A stretch of 64,000 bases of DNA from Streptomyces sp. GESEQ-4 (GTDB lineage: Bacteria; Actinomycetota; Actinomycetes; Streptomycetales; Streptomycetaceae): NCBI RefSeq assembly GCF_017948455.1, contig NZ_JAFFSU010000011.1, positions 124,001-188,000 on the forward strand, given 5' to 3'. The translations under genes were made by a program, and so were the position numbers. The notes under the pieces were generated by a model. That model saw nothing but the letters and a program-made list of their open reading frames with translations. It was not told the origin of the DNA and searched no databases. Of the stretch, positions 1 to 11,628 are shown piece by piece; the first letter of the stretch is position 1; the number at the start of each line of letters is the position of its first letter.

Positions 1-1098
1 GAGGCAGTAGTGGATGCCGTGGCCGTATCCGAGGTGCTGGTTGTCACGGCGGCCGAGGTCGAGGACGTCGGGGTCGGTGAACCGCTCCGGGTCCCGGTCG
101 GCCGCGGCGAGGACGACGAGGACGGGGTCGCCGGGCGCGATCGCCTGCCCGCCGAGAGTGAGCGGCTCGGTGGCGAACCGCCAGGTGGCGAGCTCCACGG
201 GGCCGTCGTAGCGCAGGAGTTCCTCGACGCCGGTTTCCAGGAGGGCGGTGTCGTGGGCGGCGAGGGACCTCTCGAGGCGGGCTCGCTGCTCGGGGTGAGT
301 GAGGAGCGCGTACGTGCCGTTGCCGATGAGATTGACGGTCGTCTCGAAGCCGGCGAACAGAAGGATGAAGGCCATCGCCGCGGCCTCGTTCTCGGAGAGG
401 TGCTCGCCGTGGTCGGAGGCGCGGATGAGACCGGAGATGAGGTCCTCGCCGGGCGTGGGTTCGGCGGGGAGGGCCTCGCGCTTGCGGTGGATGAGGTCGG
501 CCAGATAGCCCCGCATCTTCTTCACCGACCGCGCGACCCCGCCCCGGGGCCCGCCCTGATGACGGATCATCATGCCCGCCCAGTCCCGGAAGTCGTCCTG
601 GTCCTCACGGGGGACGCCGAGCAGATCGCAGATCGCATAGATGGGGAGCGGGAACGCGAACTCGTGGATGAGGTCGGCGGATCCCTTCTCGGCGAACCCG
701 TCGATGAGGTCGTCGGCGAGTTCCTGGACGCGGGGCGCGAACTCGGCGACGCGGCGCGGGGTGAACGCCTTGGAGACCAGCCTGCGCAGCCTGGTGTGGT
801 CCGGCGGATCGATGTTCAGCAGATGCGTCATCAACTCGGCCTTGCGCTCACCGGGGATGCCGGTCTTGCCCTTGGCGTGCGAAGGCTCGTCATGGTGCGC
901 CGGGTTCTTGGAGAGCCGCCCGTCGGCGAGTGCCTGCTTGGCGTCGGCGTACCGGGTGACCAGCCACGCCTCCACACCGCTGGGCAGCCGCGTCCGGTGG
1001 ACCGGGGCGTGCTCGCGGAGCCAGGCGTAGGCGGGGTAGGGGTCGCTCGCGAACTCCCAGGTGAACAGCTCGGGGGCGGGAGCGGGGTGCGCGCTCAT
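1..1098 (-). CDS. cytochrome P450, C-terminus cut by window edge
   Basis: Soluble bacterial haem monooxygenase that would need a separate ferredoxin and reductase; none is visible here. From the start, 366 codons are present. The I-helix oxygen-binding motif reads FAGFETT. The haem loop reads LGYGHGIHYCL at the very left edge, so the axial cysteine is present but the last 40 or so residues lie outside the window. The usual Phe of the haem loop is Tyr. The ATG start at 1098 overlaps the mazG stop by four bases (ATGA), so translation is probably coupled to mazG. Substrate cannot be told from sequence; CYP107-like from general appearance only. The family call is secure. Confidence 0.93.
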   Translation of the reverse strand, partial: MSAHPAPAPELFTWEFASDPYPAYAWLREHAPVHRTRLPSGVEAWLVTRYADAKQALADGRLSKNPAHHDEPSHAKGKTGIPGERKAELMTHLLNIDPPDHTRLRRLVSKAFTPRRVAEFAPRVQELADDLIDGFAEKGSADLIHEFAFPLPIYAICDLLGVPREDQDDFRDWAGMMIRHQGGPRGGVARSVKKMRGYLADLIHRKREALPAEPTPGEDLISGLIRASDHGEHLSENEAAAMAFILLFAGFETTVNLIGNGTYALLTHPEQRARLERSLAAHDTALLETGVEELLRYDGPVELATWRFATEPLTLGGQAIAPGDPVLVVLAAADRDPERFTDPDVLDLGRRDNQHLGYGHGIHYCL

Positions 1099-2072
1099 AC
1101 CCCCTCCGTCTCCCGGATCGCGTCCCGGTAAGCCCGGGCCGCCGCTCGCAGCGCGGCCTCCGGGTCGACCCCGTCGGCCTCGGCGCGGGACGCGAGCGCC
1201 AGCAGGTCGTAGCCGACGCCCTCGGCCTTCGGCAGCGGCACGTCCAGTCCCGCCGTGCGCACGCGCGACGCCAGCTTCGCCGCGAGGGCGAGGCCGGGCT
1301 GGCCGAGGGGGACGCCGTCGGTCACCGACGTCCGCTGCTTCTCGGCCGCCTTGGTGCGCAGCCAGTGCTCCTTGACCTCTTCGGGGGTCGTCGCCGTCTC
1401 GTCGCCGAACACGTGCGGGTGGCGGTGGATGAGCTTGGTGACGATGCCGCCCGCCACGTCGTCGATGGAGTAGGGGGAGCCGGTGTCCTCCTCGGCGATG
1501 CGGGCGTGGAAGACGACCTGGAGCAGGACGTCCCCCAGCTCCTCGCGGAGTTCATCGGCGTCGCCGTCCTCGATCGCCTCGACGAGTTCGTACGCCTCCT
1601 CGATCGCGTATTTCGCCAGGCCCTTGTGGGTCTGCTGCGACGACCAGGGGCACTCGTTGCGGATCCGGTCCATGACCTGGACGAGGTCCAGGAGACGGGC
1701 GCCCGGCAGGTCGTACGAGGCGGGCAGCAGCTCCAGGTCGGGCATGTGGAAGCGGCCCGATCCCGCGAGCCGTGCGAGGCCGTCCGTCAGGGCCGGTTCG
1801 CCCTCGCCCGTGGCGACGACCACCACCGTCCGCCCGCCGGCGCAGATGTCGACCAGTTCCTCGGCGGTCGGGGACGCCTCGTCCACCGATATGCCTGCCT
1901 CCCGCAGATACGGCAGCTGCGGGTGCGCGCCGTCCGCGCACAGCACCCGGTCGGCGCCGTGCAGTGTCTGCCACGCGGACCAGGACAGCAGTCCGGGCGC
2001 GACGCGGTGGCTGGTGGTGAGCAGGATGATGCGGCCGGGGGCCTGTTCTGCTTCTGCGCTGGTTGCGTTCAC
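1095..2072 (-). CDS. mazG: nucleoside triphosphate pyrophosphohydrolase MazG
   Basis: House-cleaning NTP pyrophosphatase that hydrolyses (d)NTPs to NMP and PPi. The N-terminal 110 or so residues resemble a tetrapyrrole-methylase-like fold, as in actinobacterial MazG. The catalytic part has the metal-binding EEAYELVEAI helix followed by EELGDVLLQVVFHA, the EExx(12-28)ExxD signature. The C-terminus has the usual second helical segment. I chose the GTG at 2072 (product begins VNATSAEAEQ); a GTG at 2090 in the same frame is possible and neither has a strong ribosome site. It lies between the surA-like gene and the P450, all on the same strand. Confidence 0.92.
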   Translation of the reverse strand: MNATSAEAEQAPGRIILLTTSHRVAPGLLSWSAWQTLHGADRVLCADGAHPQLPYLREAGISVDEASPTAEELVDICAGGRTVVVVATGEGEPALTDGLARLAGSGRFHMPDLELLPASYDLPGARLLDLVQVMDRIRNECPWSSQQTHKGLAKYAIEEAYELVEAIEDGDADELREELGDVLLQVVFHARIAEEDTGSPYSIDDVAGGIVTKLIHRHPHVFGDETATTPEEVKEHWLRTKAAEKQRTSVTDGVPLGQPGLALAAKLASRVRTAGLDVPLPKAEGVGYDLLALASRAEADGVDPEAALRAAARAYRDAIRETEGV

Positions 2073-2141
2073 TCCCCGAACGTAACGCACCCCGCTGACG
2101 GCGCCCCGAGTTATCCACAGGGGGCGGTTGCCGCCGTTCCG

Positions 2142-2789
2142 TTACGCCGTTTCCCGCGTCCCCGTCGCCGTGACCTCCCGGACCCACGGGGTCTTCGCGT
2201 CGACGCGGCTGCTCTTCTCGACGTCCCAGGCGCCGTAGCGCGGGTTGAGGTCGACGTTCAGTTTGTCGGAGGCCTCGGACAGAGCCTGCCAGAAGGCGGG
2301 CTGGCCGGTGTCCGTGCCGAGCCTCTCGGCGAGTTTCTGGGCCTCCAGCTGGAGGCGGAGGTTCTCGTCGAGGCGCTCCGGGGGGACGCCGTACTGCTGG
2401 AGCCAGGTCGTCTCCAGCCCCTTGGCGCCGCCGGCTTGCTCCTCCAGGGAGGCCCGCATCTCCTGGATCTCCTTGCGGGAGACGGTCACGCCCGCGTCCT
2501 GGGCGGCGCGGTGCAGCACCTGGTCGAGCACCATGCCGTGCAGGGTGTCGCGGGTGAGGCTGCCGGTCTTGGCGATGGCCTGCTCGTACTGCGCCTCGTC
2601 CGCGACGACCGCGCGCTGGGCCTCGCGTACCTCGCTGACCCTGTTCTCCAGCTGGGAGACGGTGATCCGCTGTCCACCGACGACGGCTGCCGCGCCGGGG
2701 TGCGCGTCGTTTCCGCACGCGGTGAGAAGGGGGGCCGCTGCGACGATCGCGGCGGAGAGGAGGAGCGCGGTACGACGGCGGCGGTGCAA
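2142..2789 (-). CDS. SurA-N-like lipoprotein
   Basis: Exported lipoprotein of about 215 residues with a SurA N-terminal-type chaperone domain, probably assisting folding outside the membrane; no PPIase domain is visible. The N-terminus is LHRRRRTALLLSAAIVAAA followed by the lipobox LLTAC, so the cysteine would be lipidated. The body has helices typical of SurA-N (SQLENRVSEVREAQRA, LHGMVLDQVLHRAA). I place the start at a TTG at 2789, because a GGAGG motif sits a few bases upstream and the signal peptide then has normal length. An in-frame start at 2906 would give an implausibly long leader. Orthologues sit next to mazG in many actinobacteria. Confidence 0.85.
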   Translation of the reverse strand: MHRRRRTALLLSAAIVAAAPLLTACGNDAHPGAAAVVGGQRITVSQLENRVSEVREAQRAVVADEAQYEQAIAKTGSLTRDTLHGMVLDQVLHRAAQDAGVTVSRKEIQEMRASLEEQAGGAKGLETTWLQQYGVPPERLDENLRLQLEAQKLAERLGTDTGQPAFWQALSEASDKLNVDLNPRYGAWDVEKSSRVDAKTPWVREVTATGTRETA

Positions 2790-2841
2790 GGAAGCCTCCC
2801 GAGGAGATTGTGCGGCGGTGCACAAAGTCTTGCGGTGATCG

Positions 2842-2870
2842 ATGTTAGGCAGTGGCCAAGCTCTGGCCAA
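2842..2870 (-). promoter_or_regulatory. putative HrdB-type promoter for the surA-like/mazG/P450 group
   Basis: On the minus strand TTGGCC (2865-2870) and TAACAT (2842-2847) are separated by 17 bases, about 50 bases upstream of the TTG start. The heptamer TGGCCAA occurs twice here, once overlapping the -35 hexamer. Assigned by similarity to the housekeeping consensus only. Confidence 0.4.
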
Positions 2871-3025
2871 CCCATTCGACCAACGATTCATCAGGACTTC
2901 GGGCACCTGGGATCCCGTCGAGTCGCACGTACGGCCCTCGATGAAGGGCCGGGTCTGCCGGACCCGCCTAGCGTCAAGGTGAAAGCCGGCGCCGACCGCG
3001 CCGTGCTCCGAGGCAGAGGAGTCCC

Positions 3026-3331
3026 ATGTCCGTCGTCCTGAATCTGCGCTGGCCGGAGATCACCCCCGAGGTGTACGAGGCCTCTCGCTCCGAGGTCCGC
3101 TGGGAGGAGGAGCCCCCGGACGGCCTGGAGCTGCATGTGTCGTGGTATGCCGCGGACGGCTTCCACGTGCTCGACGTGTGGCGTACGGAGGACCACTTCG
3201 AGCGGTTCGTCGAGGAGCGGCTCGCGCCCGTGATCAAGGGCAAGCTGGGCGTCGAGGGCGACCCCGTCTACGAGTTCACCCCCATGCACCGGCGGTTCGT
3301 GGCCCCCGGGGTCGCCGGAGCGTCCTCGTAG
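3026..3331 (+). CDS. small conserved protein, ABM/dimeric alpha-beta-barrel-like
   Basis: A 101-residue cytosolic protein with no signal peptide. The pattern (strand LELHVSWYAADGFHVLDVW, helix DHFERFVEERLAPVIKG, strand VYEFTPMHRRF) is what I expect from a dimeric alpha-beta barrel such as antibiotic-biosynthesis-monooxygenase-like proteins. That is inference from shape, and no catalytic residue can be named. GAGGCAGAGGAG precedes the ATG. It stands alone on the plus strand between two leftward operons. Confidence 0.7.
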   Translation: MSVVLNLRWPEITPEVYEASRSEVRWEEEPPDGLELHVSWYAADGFHVLDVWRTEDHFERFVEERLAPVIKGKLGVEGDPVYEFTPMHRRFVAPGVAGASS

Positions 3332-3344
3332 AACACGGCTCGGG

Positions 3345-4874
3345 CTAGCCGCGCACCTGCCCCAGCCACTGCAGTGTCCGGCGGATGTCCGTGGCGAGTG
3401 GGTGGCCGGGGCCGTGCAGGCGCTCCACGTCGAGTACCAGGCGGGCGAGGGTGTCGTGGGCGGCGCCGCGGTCGCCGAGGGCGAGGAGGAGGTGGCCGAT
3501 GCGGCGGCGCACGTCGTGGGAGAGGTGGGGGTCGCCGGCGACGTACTGGTTCTCGTAGTACGGCAGGAGCGTGCGGTACTCCGCGAGTGCCGCCGCCGGT
3601 TCGCCGAGCTGTTCGAGGCACTGGGCGGCCTCGTAGCGGAAGCGCAGGGACTGGGGGTCGGCCTGGCCGGCCTCGGCGGCGCGTTCGTCGGCGAGGCGGC
3701 GGAGTTCGGGCAGCGCGCGCCGGTACTGGCCGTCGTCCATGAGCGTGGCCGCGTACTGCTTGCGCAGGGTGCGTACGACCGGGGAGTTCTCGCCGTGCTG
3801 TTCGGCGGCGACGGGCAGGATCGCGCCGAGGATGTCGACGGCCTGGGTGATGCGGCCCTCGCCGAGGAGGCGCTTGACCTCGTCCACGGCGCGGGCGACG
3901 TCCGGTTTCTCGGCGACGGGCGGGACGACGGGGGCGGGCTGCGGCGCGGGGGTGCGGGCGCGGTCCGGCCAGGGGGCGTGCGGGCGCAGGAAGGGGCGTC
4001 TGGGGTCGAGGGGCGCCGCGGTGGGTGTCCCGCGCCCGGGCAGGAGCGGCGCGAGGTGCTCGTACACCTCCTGCGCGGAGGCGGGCCGGTGCTGCGGGTC
4101 CTTGGCGAGCAGTCCCAGGACGAGCGTTTCGAGCGACTCGGGGACTTCGGGGCGGATGCGGCGCACGGGCACCGGGGGCTCGTACAGGTGCCGGTGCAGC
4201 ACGCCGAGCGCTGTCGAGCCCGCGAACGGGACGTCGCCGCTGAGGAGTTCGTGCAGCACGACGCCGAGTGCGTACAGGTCGGTGTACGGGCCGACCGCGC
4301 CGCCCATCGCCTGCTCGGGGGCCATGTAGGCGGGCGAGCCGATGGGGGTGCCGGTGTGGGTGAGGCGGGTGGTGTCGGTGTCCATGACGTGGGCGACGCC
4401 GAGGTCGAGGACGGTGATCGTGCCGTCCTGCTTCACCATCACGTTGCGCGGCTTGAGGTCGCGGTGGACGATCGGCACCGCGTGCACGGCGCTCAGGACG
4501 GCGCACAGCTGCGCGGCGACCGCGGCCGCCCACTGCCAGGGGTACGGGTTGCGCCCGGCGAGATGACCGGCGAGGTCGACGCCGTCGACGTACTGCATGA
4601 CGAGGAACAGCTCCTCGCCCGCGGTGCCCGCGTCATGCACCGTCACCAGGCCGGGGTGGTCGACCTGTGCGGTCACCCGGCACTCGCGCTCGAAGCGGCG
4701 GTGCAGTTCGTCGGCCTCGTGGCCGGCGACCTTGTCGGGGCGCAGCAGCTTCACCGCCACGCGCCGGTCGAGTCGCTGGTCGTAGGCCGTCCAGACCTGG
4801 CCCATGCCGCCCTGCCCGACGAGGGTGGACAGGGCGTACCGGCCGGCGACGACGCGTCCTGCCCCCACGGTCAC
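3345..4874 (-). CDS. serine/threonine protein kinase with C-terminal TPR-like region
   Basis: Hanks-type kinase of 509 residues. Residues 10-270 hold the catalytic domain: glycine loop VGQGGMGQVW, ATP lysine in VAVKLL, catalytic loop HRDLKPRNVMV, metal motif DLG in place of DFG, and MAPEQ. After a short Pro-rich stretch come helical repeats rich in Ala, Leu and Glu (QYRRALPELRRLADERA, EYRTLLPYYENQY), which look like tetratricopeptide repeats. No transmembrane segment or PASTA domain is seen. The GTG start overlaps the stop of the upstream membrane-protein gene by four bases, so the membrane protein may tether or regulate the kinase. Targets unknown. Confidence 0.92.
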   Translation of the reverse strand: MTVGAGRVVAGRYALSTLVGQGGMGQVWTAYDQRLDRRVAVKLLRPDKVAGHEADELHRRFERECRVTAQVDHPGLVTVHDAGTAGEELFLVMQYVDGVDLAGHLAGRNPYPWQWAAAVAAQLCAVLSAVHAVPIVHRDLKPRNVMVKQDGTITVLDLGVAHVMDTDTTRLTHTGTPIGSPAYMAPEQAMGGAVGPYTDLYALGVVLHELLSGDVPFAGSTALGVLHRHLYEPPVPVRRIRPEVPESLETLVLGLLAKDPQHRPASAQEVYEHLAPLLPGRGTPTAAPLDPRRPFLRPHAPWPDRARTPAPQPAPVVPPVAEKPDVARAVDEVKRLLGEGRITQAVDILGAILPVAAEQHGENSPVVRTLRKQYAATLMDDGQYRRALPELRRLADERAAEAGQADPQSLRFRYEAAQCLEQLGEPAAALAEYRTLLPYYENQYVAGDPHLSHDVRRRIGHLLLALGDRGAAHDTLARLVLDVERLHGPGHPLATDIRRTLQWLGQVRG

Positions 4875-5521
4875 CTTCCGCTCTCGTGGTTGCCGTCGTG
4901 CTTGCGCAGATAGTCACTGAGCTCGTCGAGCTCGGCGCGCACCTGGTCGATCCGGGCCGGGGCGGGGCGCTGCGGCGGGGTGGGTATCGGCGTCCGGTCC
5001 GCGGGGGCCGGGGGCATCGGGGGCGGGAAGTGCGGGGCGGCCGGGGTCTGCGGCGCGGTGGTGGTGGTGTACGGCGTCGACTGCTGCGGGTAGCCCTGCC
5101 CCGGTATCGGCGTCTGCCCCGGCATCGGCGTCTGCCCCGGTATCGGCGTCTGCCCCGCGCCGTACGCACCGGCGCCCTGGCGGAGCCGCTGGAAGTGGCG
5201 TATCTCGGCCACGAGGTAGTACGGGACGCTCGCCATCAGCGAACCCACCAGCAGGAAGAACCCGAGGTAGCCGGCCAGGCCGGTGATCTCGGCGGGCTCG
5301 GAGTCGAGCAGCCCGATCGCGACGATGTCGACGGCGATCAGAGCCCCGAGCAGGATCCAGTCGCGCATCTTGCGGGTGACGACCGCCAGGCGCAGCAGCA
5401 TCGGCCAGGCGAGGAAGCCGATGCTGATGATCGAGAGGGTCACGAACACCACACGCAGCAGTACCAGCCGCAGCGTCGGGGGCGGCTGCTTCACCGGCTG
5501 CGGGTAGCCGTGGCCATGCAT
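4871..5521 (-). CDS. membrane protein with proline-rich cytosolic tail, kinase operon
   Basis: A 216-residue protein of unknown function. The first 110 residues hold about four hydrophobic segments (TLSIISIGFLAWPMLL, WILLGALIAVDIVAIGLL, AGYLGFFLLVGSLMASV). They are followed by a Pro/Thr-rich tail with three near-identical GQTPxP repeats and a charged C-terminal helix (IDQVRAELDELSDYLRKHD). AGGAGC precedes the ATG. It overlaps the kinase start by four bases. Ser/Thr-rich tails beside kinases are often phosphorylation targets, but that is inference here. Confidence 0.8.
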   Translation of the reverse strand: MHGHGYPQPVKQPPPTLRLVLLRVVFVTLSIISIGFLAWPMLLRLAVVTRKMRDWILLGALIAVDIVAIGLLDSEPAEITGLAGYLGFFLLVGSLMASVPYYLVAEIRHFQRLRQGAGAYGAGQTPIPGQTPMPGQTPIPGQGYPQQSTPYTTTTAPQTPAAPHFPPPMPPAPADRTPIPTPPQRPAPARIDQVRAELDELSDYLRKHDGNHESGR

Positions 5522-5728
5522 GACTGCTCCTGGTGCCTGAAGTGGGGCGTACGGAACCCTCGGCGTCGTCCCACGCGGGCGCGACGCCGGTGGCGCGATT
5601 GTTCGGTCCGAGCGTATAGGCCGACACCGACAACCGGTCCGGGTTGTATCGAACCGTTGTCGTACCGACCAGTCCCTACGCCCGCCCGGGCGCCGGTCCC
5701 CACGCCCTCCCAGGCGAGAGCCGCACCC

Positions 5729-6472
5729 TCACACTGCGTGCCGCATCCACACGTTGGGCTCGACATACACGGCGTACCCCTGCTCCGGTTCGCACCGCAC
5801 CGGCACCAGGGCGCCCGGCACCTCGATGTCGCCGGCGGTGTCGAAGGGCAGGCCCGTCCAGCCGCGCCACTGCTCCAGCGAGCCGGTGACGGTCATGGAA
5901 GCCGGGGCGATGGAGTCGATGACGGCGCCTGCGCGGGCGTGGACGCGCAGCCAGGGGTCGTGCGGGAGCCCGTCGGGGCGCACGCGGTGGGCGTACTCCT
6001 CGATGGGCGTGCGCACTTCGAGGTGCTTGGCGCTGGGCCGGACCGGGGCGACGACCTCGCCGAAGCCGTGCGCCCGGGCGTTCTCGCGCATCGCCGACAG
6101 CATGCGGCCGGACAGTCCGCGCCCCTGGGCGTGCGGGGCGACGGTGACGGAGATGGCGCTGACCGTGTCGGGCCGCACCCCACGGCGCAGATCGCTGAAG
6201 GCCCACACGAGCACCTCGTCCCACCCGCGCGCGGGCAGTTGCCCCCGCCCTTCGGCGGCGAGGGCGAAGGGCACGCTCTTGGCGTGCGCCACGATCTCGC
6301 CCGTCTCGTCCTCGGCGAACAGCACGAACTCCGGGAGTTCGGCGGCGATCCGCGGATAGTGCGCGTCGCCCACGGCGTCGTTGATGACGAACTCCGCCCA
6401 GCTGTTGGGCATTTCGACGATCCGCTCACGCGCCTCGGGCCTCTCGGCCAGGCTCCATATCTTCAGCTCCAT
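5729..6472 (-). CDS. GNAT-family N-acetyltransferase
   Basis: A 247-residue cytosolic protein. The acetyl-CoA-binding strand and loop read AISVTVAPHAQGRGLSGRML, matching the GNAT motif A pattern (Q/R-x-x-G-x-G/A). The following helix AMRENARAHGFGEVVAPVRP and the C-terminal half fit the fold. The acceptor is unknown; the length is greater than a minimal GNAT and the C-terminal part (EQWRGWTGLPF) is typical of a Streptomyces subgroup. The ATG start leads directly into the first strand. It is read in the same direction as the kinase operon but is separated from it by about 200 bases. Confidence 0.87.
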   Translation of the reverse strand: MELKIWSLAERPEARERIVEMPNSWAEFVINDAVGDAHYPRIAAELPEFVLFAEDETGEIVAHAKSVPFALAAEGRGQLPARGWDEVLVWAFSDLRRGVRPDTVSAISVTVAPHAQGRGLSGRMLSAMRENARAHGFGEVVAPVRPSAKHLEVRTPIEEYAHRVRPDGLPHDPWLRVHARAGAVIDSIAPASMTVTGSLEQWRGWTGLPFDTAGDIEVPGALVPVRCEPEQGYAVYVEPNVWMRHAV

Positions 6473-6487
6473 GCGGTCACCGTAGGT

Positions 6488-7252
6488 TCAGCCTCCGCAC
6501 TGGCGCAGCATCATTTCCTTGTCGGGTGCCGTCACCGGCAGCTCGTATTTGACGGAGACCTGGGCGAAGCGGACCACGTAGGAGCAGCGGATCCGTTTGT
6601 TCGGCGGGAGCCAGGACGCGGGTCCTGAGTCGCCTTTGGAGCTGTTGGCGCGGCCCTGGGCCGGGATCAGGTTGAGCGGGTCGTTCGCCAGTTGCTCGCG
6701 TTTGTCCTCGGACCAGCGTGCGGCGCCCATCTGCCAGCTGTAGGACAGCGGCACCATGTGGTCGATCTGCACCTCGGTGGCCTTCTGCTTGCGCCACTCG
6801 ATGGTCGTCCCGGTGTACGGGTCGCGCAGCGTCATGGAGATGACGACACAGTCCGAGCCGGAGCGGAAACGGATGTCCTCGCCGTCCCGTTGGAGGAGGT
6901 CGTTGCGGGTGTCGCAGCCGTTGCGGGCCAGCGGTACACCGTCCGCCGTGTCCATCCAGGCGTAGCCGAACTCGTCGCGGCCGTAACCCGTCTTCGGGCC
7001 GCGCCCCTTGGTCGCCACCTTCTCGATCAGCGCCCGCGCCTCGGCCCGGTCGGCGTCCGAGGTGAGGGGCGCGAGGCCCGGTTTCGTCCCGTCCGGGTTG
7101 TCGAACGGGCTGGTGCCGGAGCCGGAGGGTCCGTCGGAGCTGGAGGGCTCGCTGTCGGCCTCGGGCAGATCGACGTTCTCGCAGCCCGCGAGCAGTAGTG
7201 CCGTGCCGAGCATGACGGCGGCGGCGGCCGCCCCACCCCTGAGTTGTTTCAC
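6488..7252 (-). CDS. lipoprotein with HNH (DUF1524-like) nuclease domain
   Basis: Exported protein of about 254 residues. The signal segment has the lipobox LLLAGC, then a Ser/Gly/Pro linker, then a C-terminal domain with VQIDHMVPLSYSW, ANDPLNLIPAQGRAN and SWLPPNKRIRCSYVVRF. The His in DHMVPL, the Asn/Pro of NDPLNL and the later Lys/Cys are the pattern of the HNH nucleases found in DUF1524/GmrSD-C proteins. It probably degrades nucleic acid outside the cell; no immunity gene is adjacent. I chose GTG 7252, which gives a normal signal peptide; ATG 7288 is also in frame. The ribosome site is weak for both. Confidence 0.82.
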   Translation of the reverse strand: MKQLRGGAAAAAVMLGTALLLAGCENVDLPEADSEPSSSDGPSGSGTSPFDNPDGTKPGLAPLTSDADRAEARALIEKVATKGRGPKTGYGRDEFGYAWMDTADGVPLARNGCDTRNDLLQRDGEDIRFRSGSDCVVISMTLRDPYTGTTIEWRKQKATEVQIDHMVPLSYSWQMGAARWSEDKREQLANDPLNLIPAQGRANSSKGDSGPASWLPPNKRIRCSYVVRFAQVSVKYELPVTAPDKEMMLRQCGG

Positions 7253-7362
7253 GTTGGCCCACGGTAGCGGCCCAGAGGTCCAGACCATAGAGGCCTTTAA
7301 GGGGCATTCGCCTCAAGTCGGGCGTATGGTCGGTTCTGAGTCACCTCCGGAAGGAGATCTGG

Positions 7363-7548
7363 ATGGGCATCTTCGACAAGTTCAAGAGCAACAAGGCGGC
7401 GCAGGAGAAGGCCAAGGGCGCCTCCGACACCGCGGAACAGAAGATCAACGAGAAGACGGGCAACAAGTACGAGAGCCAGGTCGACCAGGCGCAGCAGAGG
7501 GCCGAGGGCGCCATGGGCATGGATCGCGACAGGCCCGAACAGCCGTAG
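7363..7548 (+). CDS. small MT0933-type antitoxin-like protein
   Basis: A 61-residue, highly charged, probably disordered or helical protein (MGIFDKFKSNKAAQEKAKG, KINEKTGNKYESQVDQAQQ). The family is annotated as antitoxin by analogy with Mycobacterium MT0933/Rv0909, but no toxin gene is adjacent here. AAGGAG lies seven bases before the ATG. The gene stands alone between two leftward genes. The role is therefore uncertain; a stress- or membrane-associated small protein is an alternative. Confidence 0.8.
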   Translation: MGIFDKFKSNKAAQEKAKGASDTAEQKINEKTGNKYESQVDQAQQRAEGAMGMDRDRPEQP

Positions 7549-7588
7549 CCACCAGACTCACGGAGGACAACGGAGGACAGCAGACCAG

Positions 7589-7621
7589 GCCGTCCGCGGA
7601 CACCCACGTCCCGCGGACGGC
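7589..7621. terminator. hairpin between convergent small gene and mfd
   Basis: Eleven-base-pair perfect stem (GCCGTCCGCGG / CCGCGGACGGC) with an 11-base loop, between the 3' ends of the small plus-strand gene and mfd. It could end transcription in both directions. There is no T-run, as is usual in this GC range. Confidence 0.6.
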
Positions 7622-7669
7622 TTCACACACTCCGGCGGCCTTACGACCCGCGAATCACCCCCCGCGGCC

Positions 7670-11200
<3,531 letters not shown>

Positions 11201-11327
11201 GTGGAGGGGGCTTCCGTCCGGGGGGTGGGCAACACGAAGGGCCCGACTCGTCACACGGGCCGGGGGTCTCCAGCGTACGTCGGCGTCGGCGCGGGTGTCG
11301 GGGGCTGTGGATAACCCCGGTTTTCTT

Positions 11328-11535
11328 CGCCCCCGCCGCCCCTACCCGTCCCATCCCTGGGGGCTGCGCCCCCAGACCCCCGCTTCGGCCTGAACGGCCT
11401 CGTCCTCAAACGCCGGACGGGCTATGAACAGCCCCTCCGGCGTTTGAGGAGCGGGGGTCCAGGGGGCGGAGCCCCCTGGCGGGGTTGAAGGGGCGGAGCC
11501 CCTGGAGGATGGGACGGGTAGGGGCGGCGGGGGCG
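11328..11535. repeat. large inverted pair of GC-rich intergenic repeats
   Basis: This fills most of the 428-base gap between mfd and the ABC operon. A 29-base arm (11328-11356) is repeated perfectly in inverse orientation at 11507-11535. Inside lies a second perfect 13-base pair (11404-11416 with 11437-11449). Between them are smaller hairpins (GGGGGCTGCGCCCCC, GGGGCGGAGCCCC). Together they look like two copies of one element, head to head. I recall very similar elements scattered between Streptomyces genes, but I could not search. Confidence 0.85.
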
Positions 11536-11558
11536 AGATCCGCGCCGGCATGCACGAA

Positions 11559-11598
11559 CCCGGTGCCGGAGAGTCCCCCAAGACTCCCCGGCACCGGG
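11559..11598 (-). terminator. terminator after ABC exporter operon
   Basis: Seventeen-base-pair stem with one mismatch (CCCGGTGCCGGAGAGTC / GACTCCCCGGCACCGGG) and a six-base loop, 30 bases beyond the stop codon of the permease gene on the minus strand. Confidence 0.6.
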
Positions 11599-11628
11599 CC
11601 CTTCCCCCGCAACCCCCGTATGCGGTGG

